DNA from: Thiotrichaceae bacterium
GTDB lineage: Bacteria; Pseudomonadota; Gammaproteobacteria; Beggiatoales; Beggiatoaceae
Direction of reading: 5' to 3'
Assembly (NCBI GenBank): GCA_011391085.1
Contig: JAABRD010000005.1
Span: 62,001-126,000 of the forward strand
Length of the DNA: 64,000 nt
Positions within the stretch are counted from its first letter, which is position 1, and every line of letters starts with the position of its first letter. The position numbers and the translations under genes are program-made. Shown one piece after another: positions 16,984-24,810 of this stretch. The notes beneath the pieces are model-generated. The model saw only the letters and a program-made list of their open reading frames with translations. It did not search any database and was not told where the DNA came from.

Positions 16984-18885
16984 ATGAACTATCAATCCGT
17001 TTATGACTTGTCTATAAACAACCCAGAAGCATTCTGGGGCGAGGCCGCGAAAGCGATTCACTGGTATAAACCACCCACGAAAATTTTGGACGACAGCCGT
17101 CCACCCTTTTACCGCTGGTTTGCCGACGGTGAATTGAACACCTGCTACAACGTCCTCGACCGCCATGTTGAAGATGGACGCGGCAATCAATTGGCACTGA
17201 TTTACGATAGCCCCGTCACCGACACCATCAAAACGTTCACTTATAGCCAATTGCTTGATGCCGTGGCCAAATTTGCAGGGGCGTTGCGTAACCAGGGAGT
17301 CCAGAAGGGAGACCGCGTGATTATTTACATGCCCATGGTGCCAGAAGCCCTCATGGCCATGTTCGCTTGTGCCCGTATTGGGGCAATTCATTCGGTCGTC
17401 TTTGGTGGCTTTGCCGCAAGAGAACTGGCGACTCGTATCAATGATGCCAAACCCGTGGTCATTGTATCTGCCTCCTGCGGTATTGAAGGCAAAAAGATAG
17501 TCAAATATAAACCGTTGTTGGACGAGGCAATTAACCTGTCCGACCATAAACCCAAGAAGTGCATCATCTTACAACGTCCTCAAGAAACGGCTACGTTGCA
17601 ACCCGGTCGGGATGTCGCTTGGGAAGAGGCAATGGCAAACGCCCAACCTGTTGAGTGTGTTCCTGTCAAAGCCACCGACCCACTGTATATCCTCTATACA
17701 TCAGGCACCACGGGCATTCCTAAAGGCGTCGTGCGTGATAACGGCGGACATGCCGTGGCCATCAAATGGTCCATGAAGCATATCTATAATATGCAACCTG
17801 GCGAAGTCTATTGGTCGGCTTCCGATGTCGGCTGGGTCGTCGGCCATTCTTACATCGTCTATGGTCCCCTCTTACACGGTTGCACCACCGTGGTCTATGA
17901 AGGCAAACCCGTGGGCACCCCCGACCCTGGCGCATTTTGGCGCGTCATTTCGCAACACAAAGTCAGCGTGTTATTCACCGCCCCCACCGCCTTTCGGGCG
18001 ATTAAGAAGGAAGACCCGAATGGTGAGTATATGAAAAAATATGACTTATCTCACTTCCGCACCCTCTTCTTAGCGGGGGAACGGTGTGACCCAGATACGT
18101 TGTTATGGGCGCAAGATAAACTCAAAGTCCCCGTGATCGACCACTGGTGGCAAACGGAAACAGGTTGGGCGATTGCGGCCAACTGTTTGGGCATTGAAAA
18201 TTTGCCTATCAAACCGGGGTCTCCCACTAAACCAGTCCCTGGTTACGATGTGCGTTGTCTGGATGAGAATGGACAAGACATCAGCAGTGATGACATTGGT
18301 AGCATCGTCATCAAATTACCCATGCCACCAGGCTGTTTGCCGACCCTTTGGAACAAGGATGACCATTACAAGAGTTCCTATTTAAGCACCTATTCCGGTT
18401 ACTATCTCACGGGCGACGCGGGTTACAAAGACAAGGACGGTTACTTGTGGATTATGAGTCGTATCGACGACATCATCAACGTTGCCGGCCACCGCCTCTC
18501 CACGGGTGGTATGGAAGAAGTGTTAGCCTCCCATCCCGATGTAGCAGAATGCGCCGTCATTGGGGCCGCCGACCAGTTGAAAGGAGAGATTCCGTTAGGC
18601 ATGGTCGTCCTCAAAGCCGGCGTCAACCGTCCTGACCAGGAGATTCTCAACGAATTGGTGGCGTTGGTACGTGACAAAATTGGTCCCGTCGCAGCCTTCA
18701 AGGTGGTTACCATCGTGAAACGTTTACCTAAGACGCGGTCTGGGAAAATTTTACGTGGCACCATGAAGAAAATCGCCGATGGTAAAGACTACAAAATGCC
18801 TGCCACGATTGACGACCCCACGACGTTGGAAGAAATCACGGAGGCGTTGGAGAAGTTGGGGTATCATCATACCCAAACCAGTTAG
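16984..18885 (+). CDS. prpE: Propionyl-CoA synthetase
   Basis: The protein has 633 residues, the usual PrpE length, and activates propionate with ATP and CoA. ANL-superfamily motifs are complete: YTSGTTGIPKGVVRD (ATP loop), DHWWQTETGW, YLTGDAGYKDKDGYLWIMSRIDDIINVAGHR, and PKTRSGKILRG with Lys588, the residue acetylated to switch off this family. N-terminal WFADGELNTCYNVLDRHVE and IYDSPVTDT favour PrpE over acetyl-CoA synthetase. It would start the methylcitrate pathway that prpB (59562-60455) finishes, but the two are ~40 kb apart. Confidence 0.93.
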   Translation: MNYQSVYDLSINNPEAFWGEAAKAIHWYKPPTKILDDSRPPFYRWFADGELNTCYNVLDRHVEDGRGNQLALIYDSPVTDTIKTFTYSQLLDAVAKFAGALRNQGVQKGDRVIIYMPMVPEALMAMFACARIGAIHSVVFGGFAARELATRINDAKPVVIVSASCGIEGKKIVKYKPLLDEAINLSDHKPKKCIILQRPQETATLQPGRDVAWEEAMANAQPVECVPVKATDPLYILYTSGTTGIPKGVVRDNGGHAVAIKWSMKHIYNMQPGEVYWSASDVGWVVGHSYIVYGPLLHGCTTVVYEGKPVGTPDPGAFWRVISQHKVSVLFTAPTAFRAIKKEDPNGEYMKKYDLSHFRTLFLAGERCDPDTLLWAQDKLKVPVIDHWWQTETGWAIAANCLGIENLPIKPGSPTKPVPGYDVRCLDENGQDISSDDIGSIVIKLPMPPGCLPTLWNKDDHYKSSYLSTYSGYYLTGDAGYKDKDGYLWIMSRIDDIINVAGHRLSTGGMEEVLASHPDVAECAVIGAADQLKGEIPLGMVVLKAGVNRPDQEILNELVALVRDKIGPVAAFKVVTIVKRLPKTRSGKILRGTMKKIADGKDYKMPATIDDPTTLEEITEALEKLGYHHTQTS

Positions 18886-18925
18886 CCCAGTAAGTATTTA
18901 AACAGTCCTTGGGTTTCCAAGACCA

Positions 18926-18990
18926 ACGAAGTTTTAAAAACTTCGTGGTGATGGGTAAGGACTGGCAGTTCGTAGAAAGACTGCCAGTCC
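18926..18990 (+). terminator. Two hairpins after prpE
   Basis: ACGAAGTTTTAAAAACTTCG (18926-18946) and GGACTGGCAGT/ACTGCCAGTCC (18959-18990) are tandem stems 40 bases past the prpE stop. No long T-run follows, so termination is a suggestion. The ACTGGCAGT stem also occurs near 4578 and at 24840-24872. Confidence 0.45.
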
Positions 18991-19030
18991 TGATACCTTT
19001 ATCACCCACATTGCATCACAACCTATTTTT

Positions 19031-19196
19031 GGTAGTGATGCAATGTGGGTGAAATATCGTGCGGTTTCTCTTAGGTCTTGAACTCTGATTGAGATGATTA
19101 AATGAGGGCTATGAAAGGAGGTTATGACTAATCAGAGTCCATCTGAAAATCATTCTAATCAGAGTTCAGACAGTACACCCACATTGCATCACAACC
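19031..19196. mobile_element. MITE, family D (GGTAGTGATGCA ends), 166 bp
   Basis: GGTAGTGATGCAATGTGGGT at the left and ACCCACATTGCATCACAACC at the right are inverted ends. The inside holds GAACTCTGATTGAGATGATT and ATCATTCTAATCAGAGTTC, a second inverted pair. It is flanked by CTATTTTT on the left and TATTTTT on the right (7-8 bp). A lone copy of the right end lies just upstream (19002-19024). The copy at 30130-30295 is also 166 bp. Confidence 0.88.
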
Positions 19197-19226
19197 TATT
19201 TTTAAAGATTGAAGAGAGAATCGATT

Positions 19227-20129
19227 ATGTCCGTTGCTATTCCCTTAGAACACCTTTACGAGTGGACTCCCACTCCTTCCTTAACCAAGACGACGGGTAA
19301 GTTACCGACCATGTATGACTTACCGTTTGAACACCCGGAGGATGGCTTGGACACCTTTCATATTCAACAACCGAAATTATTATCGGAAACGTTTGTTCCC
19401 CCTGAGTACCCCTATCAGAGACGGTTTGTCGCCACCGATTTATACCTGTACTACGACCCTGAACATACCTCTTGGTACAAACGCCCCGATTGGTTTGCGG
19501 CGGTGGGTGTCTCTCACCTGTACCAGGGCGACATGCGATACAGTTATGTGATGTGGGAAGAGAAAGTCAAACCGTTGATCATAGTCGAACTGCTATCACT
19601 GGATACTGAAAAAGAGGACTTAGGAAAAACCCAACGAAAACCCCGTCGTCCGCCCACCAAATGGGAAGTGTATGAACAAATTCTCAAGGTGCCCTATTAT
19701 GCGGTTTTCAGTCGTCGCACCAATCACGTTCAACTGTTCCAATGGACCCCCCACGGTTACCAGGAAGTGTCGTTACCTGAGAAGCGTTTCTTTCTCCCGG
19801 AAATCCAGTTGGGATTGGGAGTTTGGAAGGGAACTTATGACAATGTCGAATATCAATGGTTGCGCTGGTACGATGCCATGGGGAAATGGATTCCAACGGC
19901 GTCAGAACGCGCCGAGAAGGAACGGGAAGCGGCCGCGAGGGAACGAGAAGTGGCTGCGAAAGAACGGCAACGGGCGGCCCAAGCGGAACAGCAAACGTTG
20001 TTGGAACAGCAACGGGCGACTCAAGCGGAACAGCAAACGTTGTTGGAACAGCAACGGGCGACTCAAGCGGAACGCCGGGCTGAACAATTGGCTGCGAAGT
20101 TGCGGGCGTTAGGGATTGACCCTGAGTAA
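19227..20129 (+). CDS. Uma2-family (DUF820) PD-(D/E)xK protein with coiled-coil tail
   Basis: I chose ATG 19227, preceded by GAAGAGAGAATC; the protein has 300 residues. The Uma2 core is visible in TDLYLYYDP, KRPDWFAAVGVS, KPLIIVELLS and YEQILKVPYYAVFSR, the pattern of a PD-(D/E)xK fold with Asp (PDW), Glu (VELLS) and a conserved Tyr. The C-terminal ~75 residues form a charged coiled coil rich in Ala, Glu, Gln and Arg, including two exact 14-residue copies of QAEQQTLLEQQRAT encoded by a 42-bp tandem repeat (19980-20063). Uma2 proteins are common in cyanobacteria and giant sulfur bacteria; biological role is not established. Confidence 0.85.
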   Translation: MSVAIPLEHLYEWTPTPSLTKTTGKLPTMYDLPFEHPEDGLDTFHIQQPKLLSETFVPPEYPYQRRFVATDLYLYYDPEHTSWYKRPDWFAAVGVSHLYQGDMRYSYVMWEEKVKPLIIVELLSLDTEKEDLGKTQRKPRRPPTKWEVYEQILKVPYYAVFSRRTNHVQLFQWTPHGYQEVSLPEKRFFLPEIQLGLGVWKGTYDNVEYQWLRWYDAMGKWIPTASERAEKEREAAAREREVAAKERQRAAQAEQQTLLEQQRATQAEQQTLLEQQRATQAERRAEQLAAKLRALGIDPE

Positions 20130-20177
20130 GGATAAATAGCCGGTCAACTCGTCTAGCTATGTAAACAAGTGGGAACA

Positions 20178-20286
20178 GTGGAGTAGAGGCTTTGGAGTAG
20201 AGGCTTTGGAGTAGAGGCTTTAGCCGGTGGGCGGGGCACATAATTGAAAAAAGGGATTGCCCCACCGGCTAAAGCTTCTACTCCAC
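20178..20286. repeat. Family A palindrome with a GGAGTAGAGGCTTT triplication
   Basis: GTGGAGTAGAGGCTTT is repeated three times before GCCGGTGGG; CCCACCGGCTAAAGCTTCTA closes the stem. It lies between convergent genes. Confidence 0.8.
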
Positions 20287-20302
20287 TGGTTCCGTACAAC
20301 CA

Positions 20303-21037
20303 CTATTTGGGCGCCACCCTCTCCAAAACCGTTGCCAAGGTCGCCTTCACCGTAACTTGAGTTTCCCGATCAAATGCTTGCTGAAGCAATAATTTTCGAT
20401 CATCTGTGGTAGCCAGACTGACCAATATTTCAATTATCTCATCCGCCGAGTTTTCAGGCTTCCGTAACAATTTCACATAATAGGGAATCAATTGTTGCAA
20501 TTCTGAAGACAGCGCGGTTTTTTTACCGGAAGGCAGTTCTATCGCAAATTTCTGCCAGGAATAAATGTCTTGATTTTGTTCGGTTAACAGGCGGTCACTT
20601 TCCACAATCAAACGTTCTACAGAAGCCTTCGCTTCCCAACGAATGAAGTTGATACTGCCTGGATAAGGATTGAGTTCGACCAGTGTTTGAGGAGACCGTT
20701 GTTGTAACAACGAGGAGAGTGCCACCACGTTAATAAGCGGATGTCCTTCGCCTGCTGAAGTGATAGCTATAAATTGTTGCGAGGGGGAAACGCGAATGTG
20801 ATACACTGACATCATGGAGTCAGGAATTTTTTCAAGTCGTTGGGGAAGTCCGCCCTCAAAGAGGAGATACCAAACAGGTTCAAACCCTTCGCTACTGAGA
20901 ACACAAATTTTACGCGGATAGTTTTCTGCACTGCGTTTTTTGAGCGTTTCGCAGAAGACGCCATTGGATTCGCAGGGGGTGGCGAAGGAAGTCGAACTCA
21001 ATAAAATGAGGACGTTGAAGAAGATTAGGGGGTGCAT
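20303..21037 (-). CDS. Exported protein of unknown function
   Basis: From ATG 21037 the protein has 244 residues. MHPLIFFNVLILLSSTSFA is a signal peptide with cleavage after SFA; the 21 codons before it are not needed. The mature part has Cys residues near the N-terminus (TPCESNGVFC, then KICVLSS) and a region like a partial beta-propeller strand set (HIRVSPSQQFIAITSAGEGH). The C-terminal ~60 residues are helical and HEAT-like (EIIEILVSLATTDDRKLLLQ). Probably periplasmic. Family not recognised. Confidence 0.65.
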   Translation of the reverse strand: MHPLIFFNVLILLSSTSFATPCESNGVFCETLKKRSAENYPRKICVLSSEGFEPVWYLLFEGGLPQRLEKIPDSMMSVYHIRVSPSQQFIAITSAGEGHPLINVVALSSLLQQRSPQTLVELNPYPGSINFIRWEAKASVERLIVESDRLLTEQNQDIYSWQKFAIELPSGKKTALSSELQQLIPYYVKLLRKPENSADEIIEILVSLATTDDRKLLLQQAFDRETQVTVKATLATVLERVAPK

Positions 21038-21202
21038 ATTGTTGTTGGGTTTTGCAAAGTGATGCTGTGGATTTCTGGTTTCTGTCGAATTTTTTATCAT
21101 GAGTAGTCCTGAAATGTGGGTGATTATAAAGATTTGACAACTTTCGAAAAGTTGTCAAATCTCGGTAGTGAATCACTGGATCGTGAGGAAACCTTCCACC
21201 AG

Positions 21203-21480
21203 ACCGTCGCGGTCTCGAAGACCTCGGAGGTCTTATAGTAATATTCCTTCTCATTTGTACCCCCCTAACCCCCCGTACACGGGGGGAATGACTCTCCCCC
21301 GCGTGCGGGGGGGTTGGGGGGTCTACAAGAGTAGAGGAATATCACTATACTTCACAAACATTTTATCTCTCACTACCAAATGTAACACTATCCAAATCTC
21401 GGTAGTGGTGAAATGGTCGGCCAGACCGCCGCGGTCTCGAAGACCTCGGAGGTCTTACTTCACAAATGTAACACTATCCA
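21203..21480. repeat. Duplicated GACCTCGGAGGTC segments
   Basis: AGACCGTCGCGGTCTCGAAG with ACCTCGGAGGTCTTA (21201-21235) recurs at 21422-21456, each followed by a CTTCACAAA segment and ACACTATCCAAATCT. The first copy carries an inserted MITE; the second is the empty version. The motif appears again near 21539-21555 and 24535-24566. Confidence 0.85.
21236..21347. mobile_element. MITE, family C, 112 bp, with an empty-site copy alongside
   Basis: Ends TAGTAATATTCCTTCTC and GAGGAATATCACTA, core of GTACCCCCCTAACCCCCCGT type. TA flanks both sides (21234-21235 and 21348-21349). Left flank GGAGGTCTTA plus right flank CTTCACAAA equals the uninterrupted GGAGGTCTTACTTCACAAA at 21447-21465, which gives the sequence before insertion. 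Confidence 0.92.
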
Positions 21481-21485
21481 AATCT

Positions 21486-21583
21486 GGTAGTGATGCAATG
21501 TGGGTGATAAAAAGTATTGGCCTACCGTAACATTCGGAGAGACCTCGGAGGTCTAGGGGCATCACCCACATTGCATCACTACC
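21486..21583. mobile_element. MITE, family D, short copy overlapping an antitoxin gene end
   Basis: GGTAGTGATGCAATGTGGGT at the left and ACCCACATTGCATCACTACC at the right. No target duplication is visible, so one side has been rearranged. Its right end provides the last codons and stop of the minus-strand antitoxin. Confidence 0.75.
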
Positions 21584-21828
21584 AACTCCCTCAACAAGTT
21601 TTCTGGCAATGGGTCGTCAAAGTCATCTGGGACCACAAATTCTCCCGCGCATAACCCAACAGGTCGTCCCCAAGGAGGACAGACTTGGTTAATATTTGAG
21701 TCAGTTAAGGTTCTGTGACTGACTTGAAGAACAGTAATTATCACAGATGTGTTCTCTTTCAGTTGATATGGGATGTCTAACAATTCAATCCGACCCTGAC
21801 GATAAATGCCGGCCAGATTGGTAAGCAT
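21562..21828 (-). CDS. Truncated DUF2281-like antitoxin, toxin lost
   Basis: The frame has 88 residues: MLTNLAGIYRQGRIELLDIP, a central strand (TSVIITVLQVS) and the block GLCAGEFVVPDDFDDPLPEN typical of DUF2281-type antitoxins, which normally end soon after 'LPE-x-LLxxFE'. Here the frame passes into a family D MITE end, giving the tail ELVVMQCG and a stop inside the element. No PIN toxin follows. The conserved core is intact, so it may still fold; the natural C-terminus and the partner gene are gone. Confidence 0.75.
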   Translation of the reverse strand: MLTNLAGIYRQGRIELLDIPYQLKENTSVIITVLQVSHRTLTDSNINQVCPPWGRPVGLCAGEFVVPDDFDDPLPENLLRELVVMQCG

Positions 21829-21894
21829 AATGATGACCCCTTGTGATGGTTAAAACAACGAAAAATGGGTAGTCAAGTTTAGAAAAGTGCCACA

Positions 21895-21944
21895 AAAACT
21901 CGGTTTCTTTAAGAAACCGAGTTTTTTCCAAAAACTCGGTTTCT
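21895..21944. repeat. AAACTCGGTTTCTT palindrome with an extra arm, family F
   Basis: AAAACTCGGTTTCTTTAAG and AAACCGAGTTTT form the stem, followed by a third AAAACTCGGTTTCT unit. Confidence 0.7.
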
Positions 21945-21959
21945 GTCGTCGATCTAACC

Positions 21960-22013
21960 TCAAAAATCCTGCCATTCCGGTTCATTCTGACGAGAGGAAC
22001 GTGACTGATTTAA
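21960..22013 (-). pseudogene. Remnant of a chemoreceptor 3' end (EWQDF pentapeptide)
   Basis: On the minus strand an open stretch reads LNQSRSSRQNEPEWQDF and stops at TGA (21960-21962). The intact chemoreceptor at 22717-24405 ends [13 protein letters not shown], and the DNA around both ends matches (AAAATCCTGCCA(T/C)TCCG on the plus strand). Only ~17 codons remain and an upstream stop interrupts the frame, so this is the tail of a lost or recombined receptor gene. Confidence 0.6.
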
Positions 22014-22098
22014 TCAAGGTAAGGATGAATTTTGGTGGCTAACGATTTTTCTCGTCCACCTATCAAATCGTCGTGATTACAAATGAGAATGAGTTTGA

Positions 22099-22571
22099 CT
22101 ATGCCATGTTGGTCCGAATAGATGAGGCAAGCGTCTTCTCCCAAATGACATTCCCGAAGACCTGCCAGTCGACCACTGAGTTTATGGTCGTGAAAACCGG
22201 GGGTAAGGCTTTGGGTGGACGTTGTTCTTTAAACGGAATGAAAATTTCTTCAAACCGTTTCTTAATCTTGGACGATTTGGCCACATAGTCACGATATGAC
22301 GATTGAAAAGCGGAGAAGGGATGAATTGTGCGTGGTTTGACAACCTGGGCCTCTCCTAAGAATGTTAAGAATTTAACCAAGTCAAAAAGTGTTTGCCGGT
22401 CATTGCGGGGACCGGTGGGCTGGCTTGGTCTGCCTCCAGAATTTTCTTCACCTGATCATCCCGGTAGCGACGAGATTTCGGTCTGGTCTTGGAGGTTCCA
22501 GAGTCGTATTGCCGCTGTGGCAATGGGTATTCAAGTGAATTAGATTGAATGACAGGTGGAGGTTGTAACAT
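22099..22571 (-). pseudogene. Unrecognised gene with a frameshift
   Basis: A minus-strand start at ATG 22571, with AGAAAGAAAAGACT upstream, opens MLQPPPVIQSNSLEYPLPQR and runs to SRRYRDDQVKKILEADQASP. Near 22420 the sensible sequence moves to another frame, reading RNDRQTLFDLVKFLTFLGEA and on to a stop at 22099. The two halves join naturally with a single-base change, so a frameshift is the likely cause. The joined product would be ~155 residues, basic and helical. No family was recognised. Confidence 0.5.
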
Positions 22572-22716
22572 AGTCTTTTCTTTCTGTAGTTGAGTAGCGT
22601 TGTTTAAAAACAAGTTATTCAATAATATCCGTGACTGGGAAAGTTGTCAAAGAATTTTAAAGATTTGACAACTAAAGTTGTCAAATCTGTAAGCAGTAGG
22701 CCATCATCTGCGGCGG

Positions 22717-24405
22717 TTAAAAATCCTGCCACTCCGACGCATCATGATGAGAGGAACGTTGTTTAGCTATGACCGGCGCTGAGGAGGAAGCAGGCCGAGT
22801 GGTTTGCCTTCCTTTAGCAACCTCTTGTGGAAGCATTTCCAACTCCCCAATTTTGAAAAATGCTACTTGCTGTTTCAAGGTTTCCGCTTGGGTGGTCATG
22901 GAAACACTGGCAGAAGCGATTTCTTCTACCATCGCAGCATTGTGTTGAGTCACTTCATCCAGTTGAGTCACCGCCCGATGTACTTGGTTGATACTGGAGG
23001 CTTGTTCCTGACTGGCGGCGGCAATTTCAGCAATGATGTCGCTGACCTTTTTCACCGCGTTAACGATTTCTGTTAAACTCTCGCCCGATTTATTCGCCAG
23101 CTTGGTACCTTCAGCCACTTTCGTCACACTGTCTTGAATTAAGCTTTTAATTTCTTTGGCCGCCGCGGCGCTACGCTGGGCAAGATTACGCACTTCGGAA
23201 GCCACTACCGCAAAGCCACGGCCTTGTTCACCCGCCCGGGCCGCTTCGACGGCGGCATTGAGGGCTAATAAATTGGTTTGGAACGCAATCTCATTGATGA
23301 CGCTAATAATCTCGGTAATCTGTTGACTGCTACGACTGATGTCATTGATGGCATGAATGGCCGCGTTCACCACTTCGCCACCTTGGGTGGCATGGTTCCT
23401 CGCACTCAGTGCCAACTGGGCTGCTTGTTTCGTATTATCCGAATTTTGTTGCACACTGCTGGTCATCTCTTCCATACTGGCCGCTGTCTCCTGTAAGGAA
23501 GAGGCTTGTTCTGTCGTCCGTTGACTTAAATTGCCATTCCCCTGAGAAATTTCCTGGGCCGAGGTGGTAACTATTTCGGCAGTTTGTTTGATAACCAGGA
23601 TGATTTCGCGTAACTGCCGTTGCATTTTTACCAACGCTTGTAACAGTTGCCCCGTTTCCGTGGAATCTTCAGTGCCTTCCAATTCCTTCGTGAAATCTCC
23701 AGAGGCAATGGTGTTGGCCATTGCTACCGCTTCTTGTAGAGGACGTGTGATAGCGCGTGACATCAGCCACATGACACTGATTCCCAATGTCGTCACGATT
23801 AGAAAAGCCAGTGACAACCAATATAACGCTTGGTTCTTTTGGAACTGGGCATTGTCAAAAAAATCTTTGGCTTTGTTATCCGCAAACTGACTGATAACTT
23901 TCATCGCCTCCTGTATTTTTGCAAAATGAATTGCCCCCGCACCACTGGTTATCGCGCTCATCGCCTCTTCATGTTTGCCCGCTTTCTTTTGGGCAATGAT
24001 GTCTTGACGAATGGCGTGCCACTCATCGAACAATTTGATCAAGGCGTCCACATCCTGTTGGTCTCCCAAAAACCGTTCCTTGATGGTCTTAAAGTGGTCA
24101 TACACCTCTTGGTCATACATGTTGAGGCTATCAACACTTTCTTGGAGTGAGAGGTCGTCTTTGGCCAAGGCCACATCCTTCATGCTACTGCGCATTTCCG
24201 CTAGGTTAATATTGACCTTGCGGATAGTATTAGTGACCGCAAACGGATGATGGTATAACTTAGCCGTCAACTCCGATAACCCGTGCAGTTGAAACAACGC
24301 AAAGGTACCTATGCTGAGGATAAACACTATCATCAACCCAAAACTTAAAAATAAGCGGGTGCGAAGTTTGGTATGTTGGAATTGCCTGCTAATAAAATTG
24401 AACAT
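22717..24405 (-). CDS. Methyl-accepting chemotaxis protein with CheR-type C-terminal pentapeptide
   Basis: The protein has 562 residues. TM1 lies at about 17-40, a periplasmic four-helix-bundle sensor at 41-190 ([20 protein letters not shown]), TM2 at about 193-215, HAMP follows ([20 protein letters not shown]), and the signalling domain has the hairpin tip [20 protein letters not shown] with [20 protein letters not shown]. It ends EWQDF, fitting the aromatic-x-x-aromatic tether that binds CheR and CheB (NWETF in E. coli Tar). It is the last receptor of the che locus. Ligand unknown. Confidence 0.93.
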   Translation of the reverse strand: MFNFISRQFQHTKLRTRLFLSFGLMIVFILSIGTFALFQLHGLSELTAKLYHHPFAVTNTIRKVNINLAEMRSSMKDVALAKDDLSLQESVDSLNMYDQEVYDHFKTIKERFLGDQQDVDALIKLFDEWHAIRQDIIAQKKAGKHEEAMSAITSGAGAIHFAKIQEAMKVISQFADNKAKDFFDNAQFQKNQALYWLSLAFLIVTTLGISVMWLMSRAITRPLQEAVAMANTIASGDFTKELEGTEDSTETGQLLQALVKMQRQLREIILVIKQTAEIVTTSAQEISQGNGNLSQRTTEQASSLQETAASMEEMTSSVQQNSDNTKQAAQLALSARNHATQGGEVVNAAIHAINDISRSSQQITEIISVINEIAFQTNLLALNAAVEAARAGEQGRGFAVVASEVRNLAQRSAAAAKEIKSLIQDSVTKVAEGTKLANKSGESLTEIVNAVKKVSDIIAEIAAASQEQASSINQVHRAVTQLDEVTQHNAAMVEEIASASVSMTTQAETLKQQVAFFKIGELEMLPQEVAKGRQTTRPASSSAPVIAKQRSSHHDASEWQDF

Positions 24406-24490
24406 AGTTGATTAAAAGTCCTCCCATTCACTATCTTGGTGGTCAGTTTGATGAGTTGTAGAAGAGGGTAAAGCACCCTATTGTTTATTG

Positions 24491-24603
24491 AAGTGATGCA
24501 CCAGGTCATGATAAATGAAGTGTTCGTGACGTGAGACCTCCGAGGTCTTCGAGACCTCGGAGGTCTGGCCGAAAGTTTCATCATGACCTGGTGCATCACT
24601 ACC
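24491..24603. mobile_element. Palindromic element, family D variant (AAGTGATGCACC ends)
   Basis: AAGTGATGCACCAGGTCATG at the left and CATGACCTGGTGCATCACT at the right, with a GACCTCGGAGGTC core. Flanked on both sides by GTTTATTG (24483-24490 and 24604-24611). Confidence 0.8.
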
Positions 24604-24611
24604 GTTTATTG

Positions 24612-24771
24612 GGTAGTGATGCAATGTGGCTGATAGACACTTCCCCCCCACCCCCAGCCCCTTCCCCAAAAGGCGTGGGGAGAACGGCGGTACCCGTGGT
24701 TTTCACCCCTCTCCCCCTGGGAGAGGGGCCGGGGGAGAGGGTAAACATATCACCCACATTGCATCACTACC
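24612..24771. mobile_element. MITE, family D, 160 bp, beside the previous element
   Basis: GGTAGTGATGCAATGTGGCT and ACCCACATTGCATCACTACC are the ends. It is flanked by GTTTATTG at 24604-24611 and 24772-24779, an exact 8-bp direct repeat. The inner part (CCCCTCTCCCCCTGGGAGAG) matches the copy at 42620-42774. The 405-base gap between two chemoreceptor genes is almost entirely these two elements. Confidence 0.88.
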
Positions 24772-24810
24772 GTTTATTGAAGTAAGCCGGGCGAGAAAAC
24801 ACCGGTTTGT

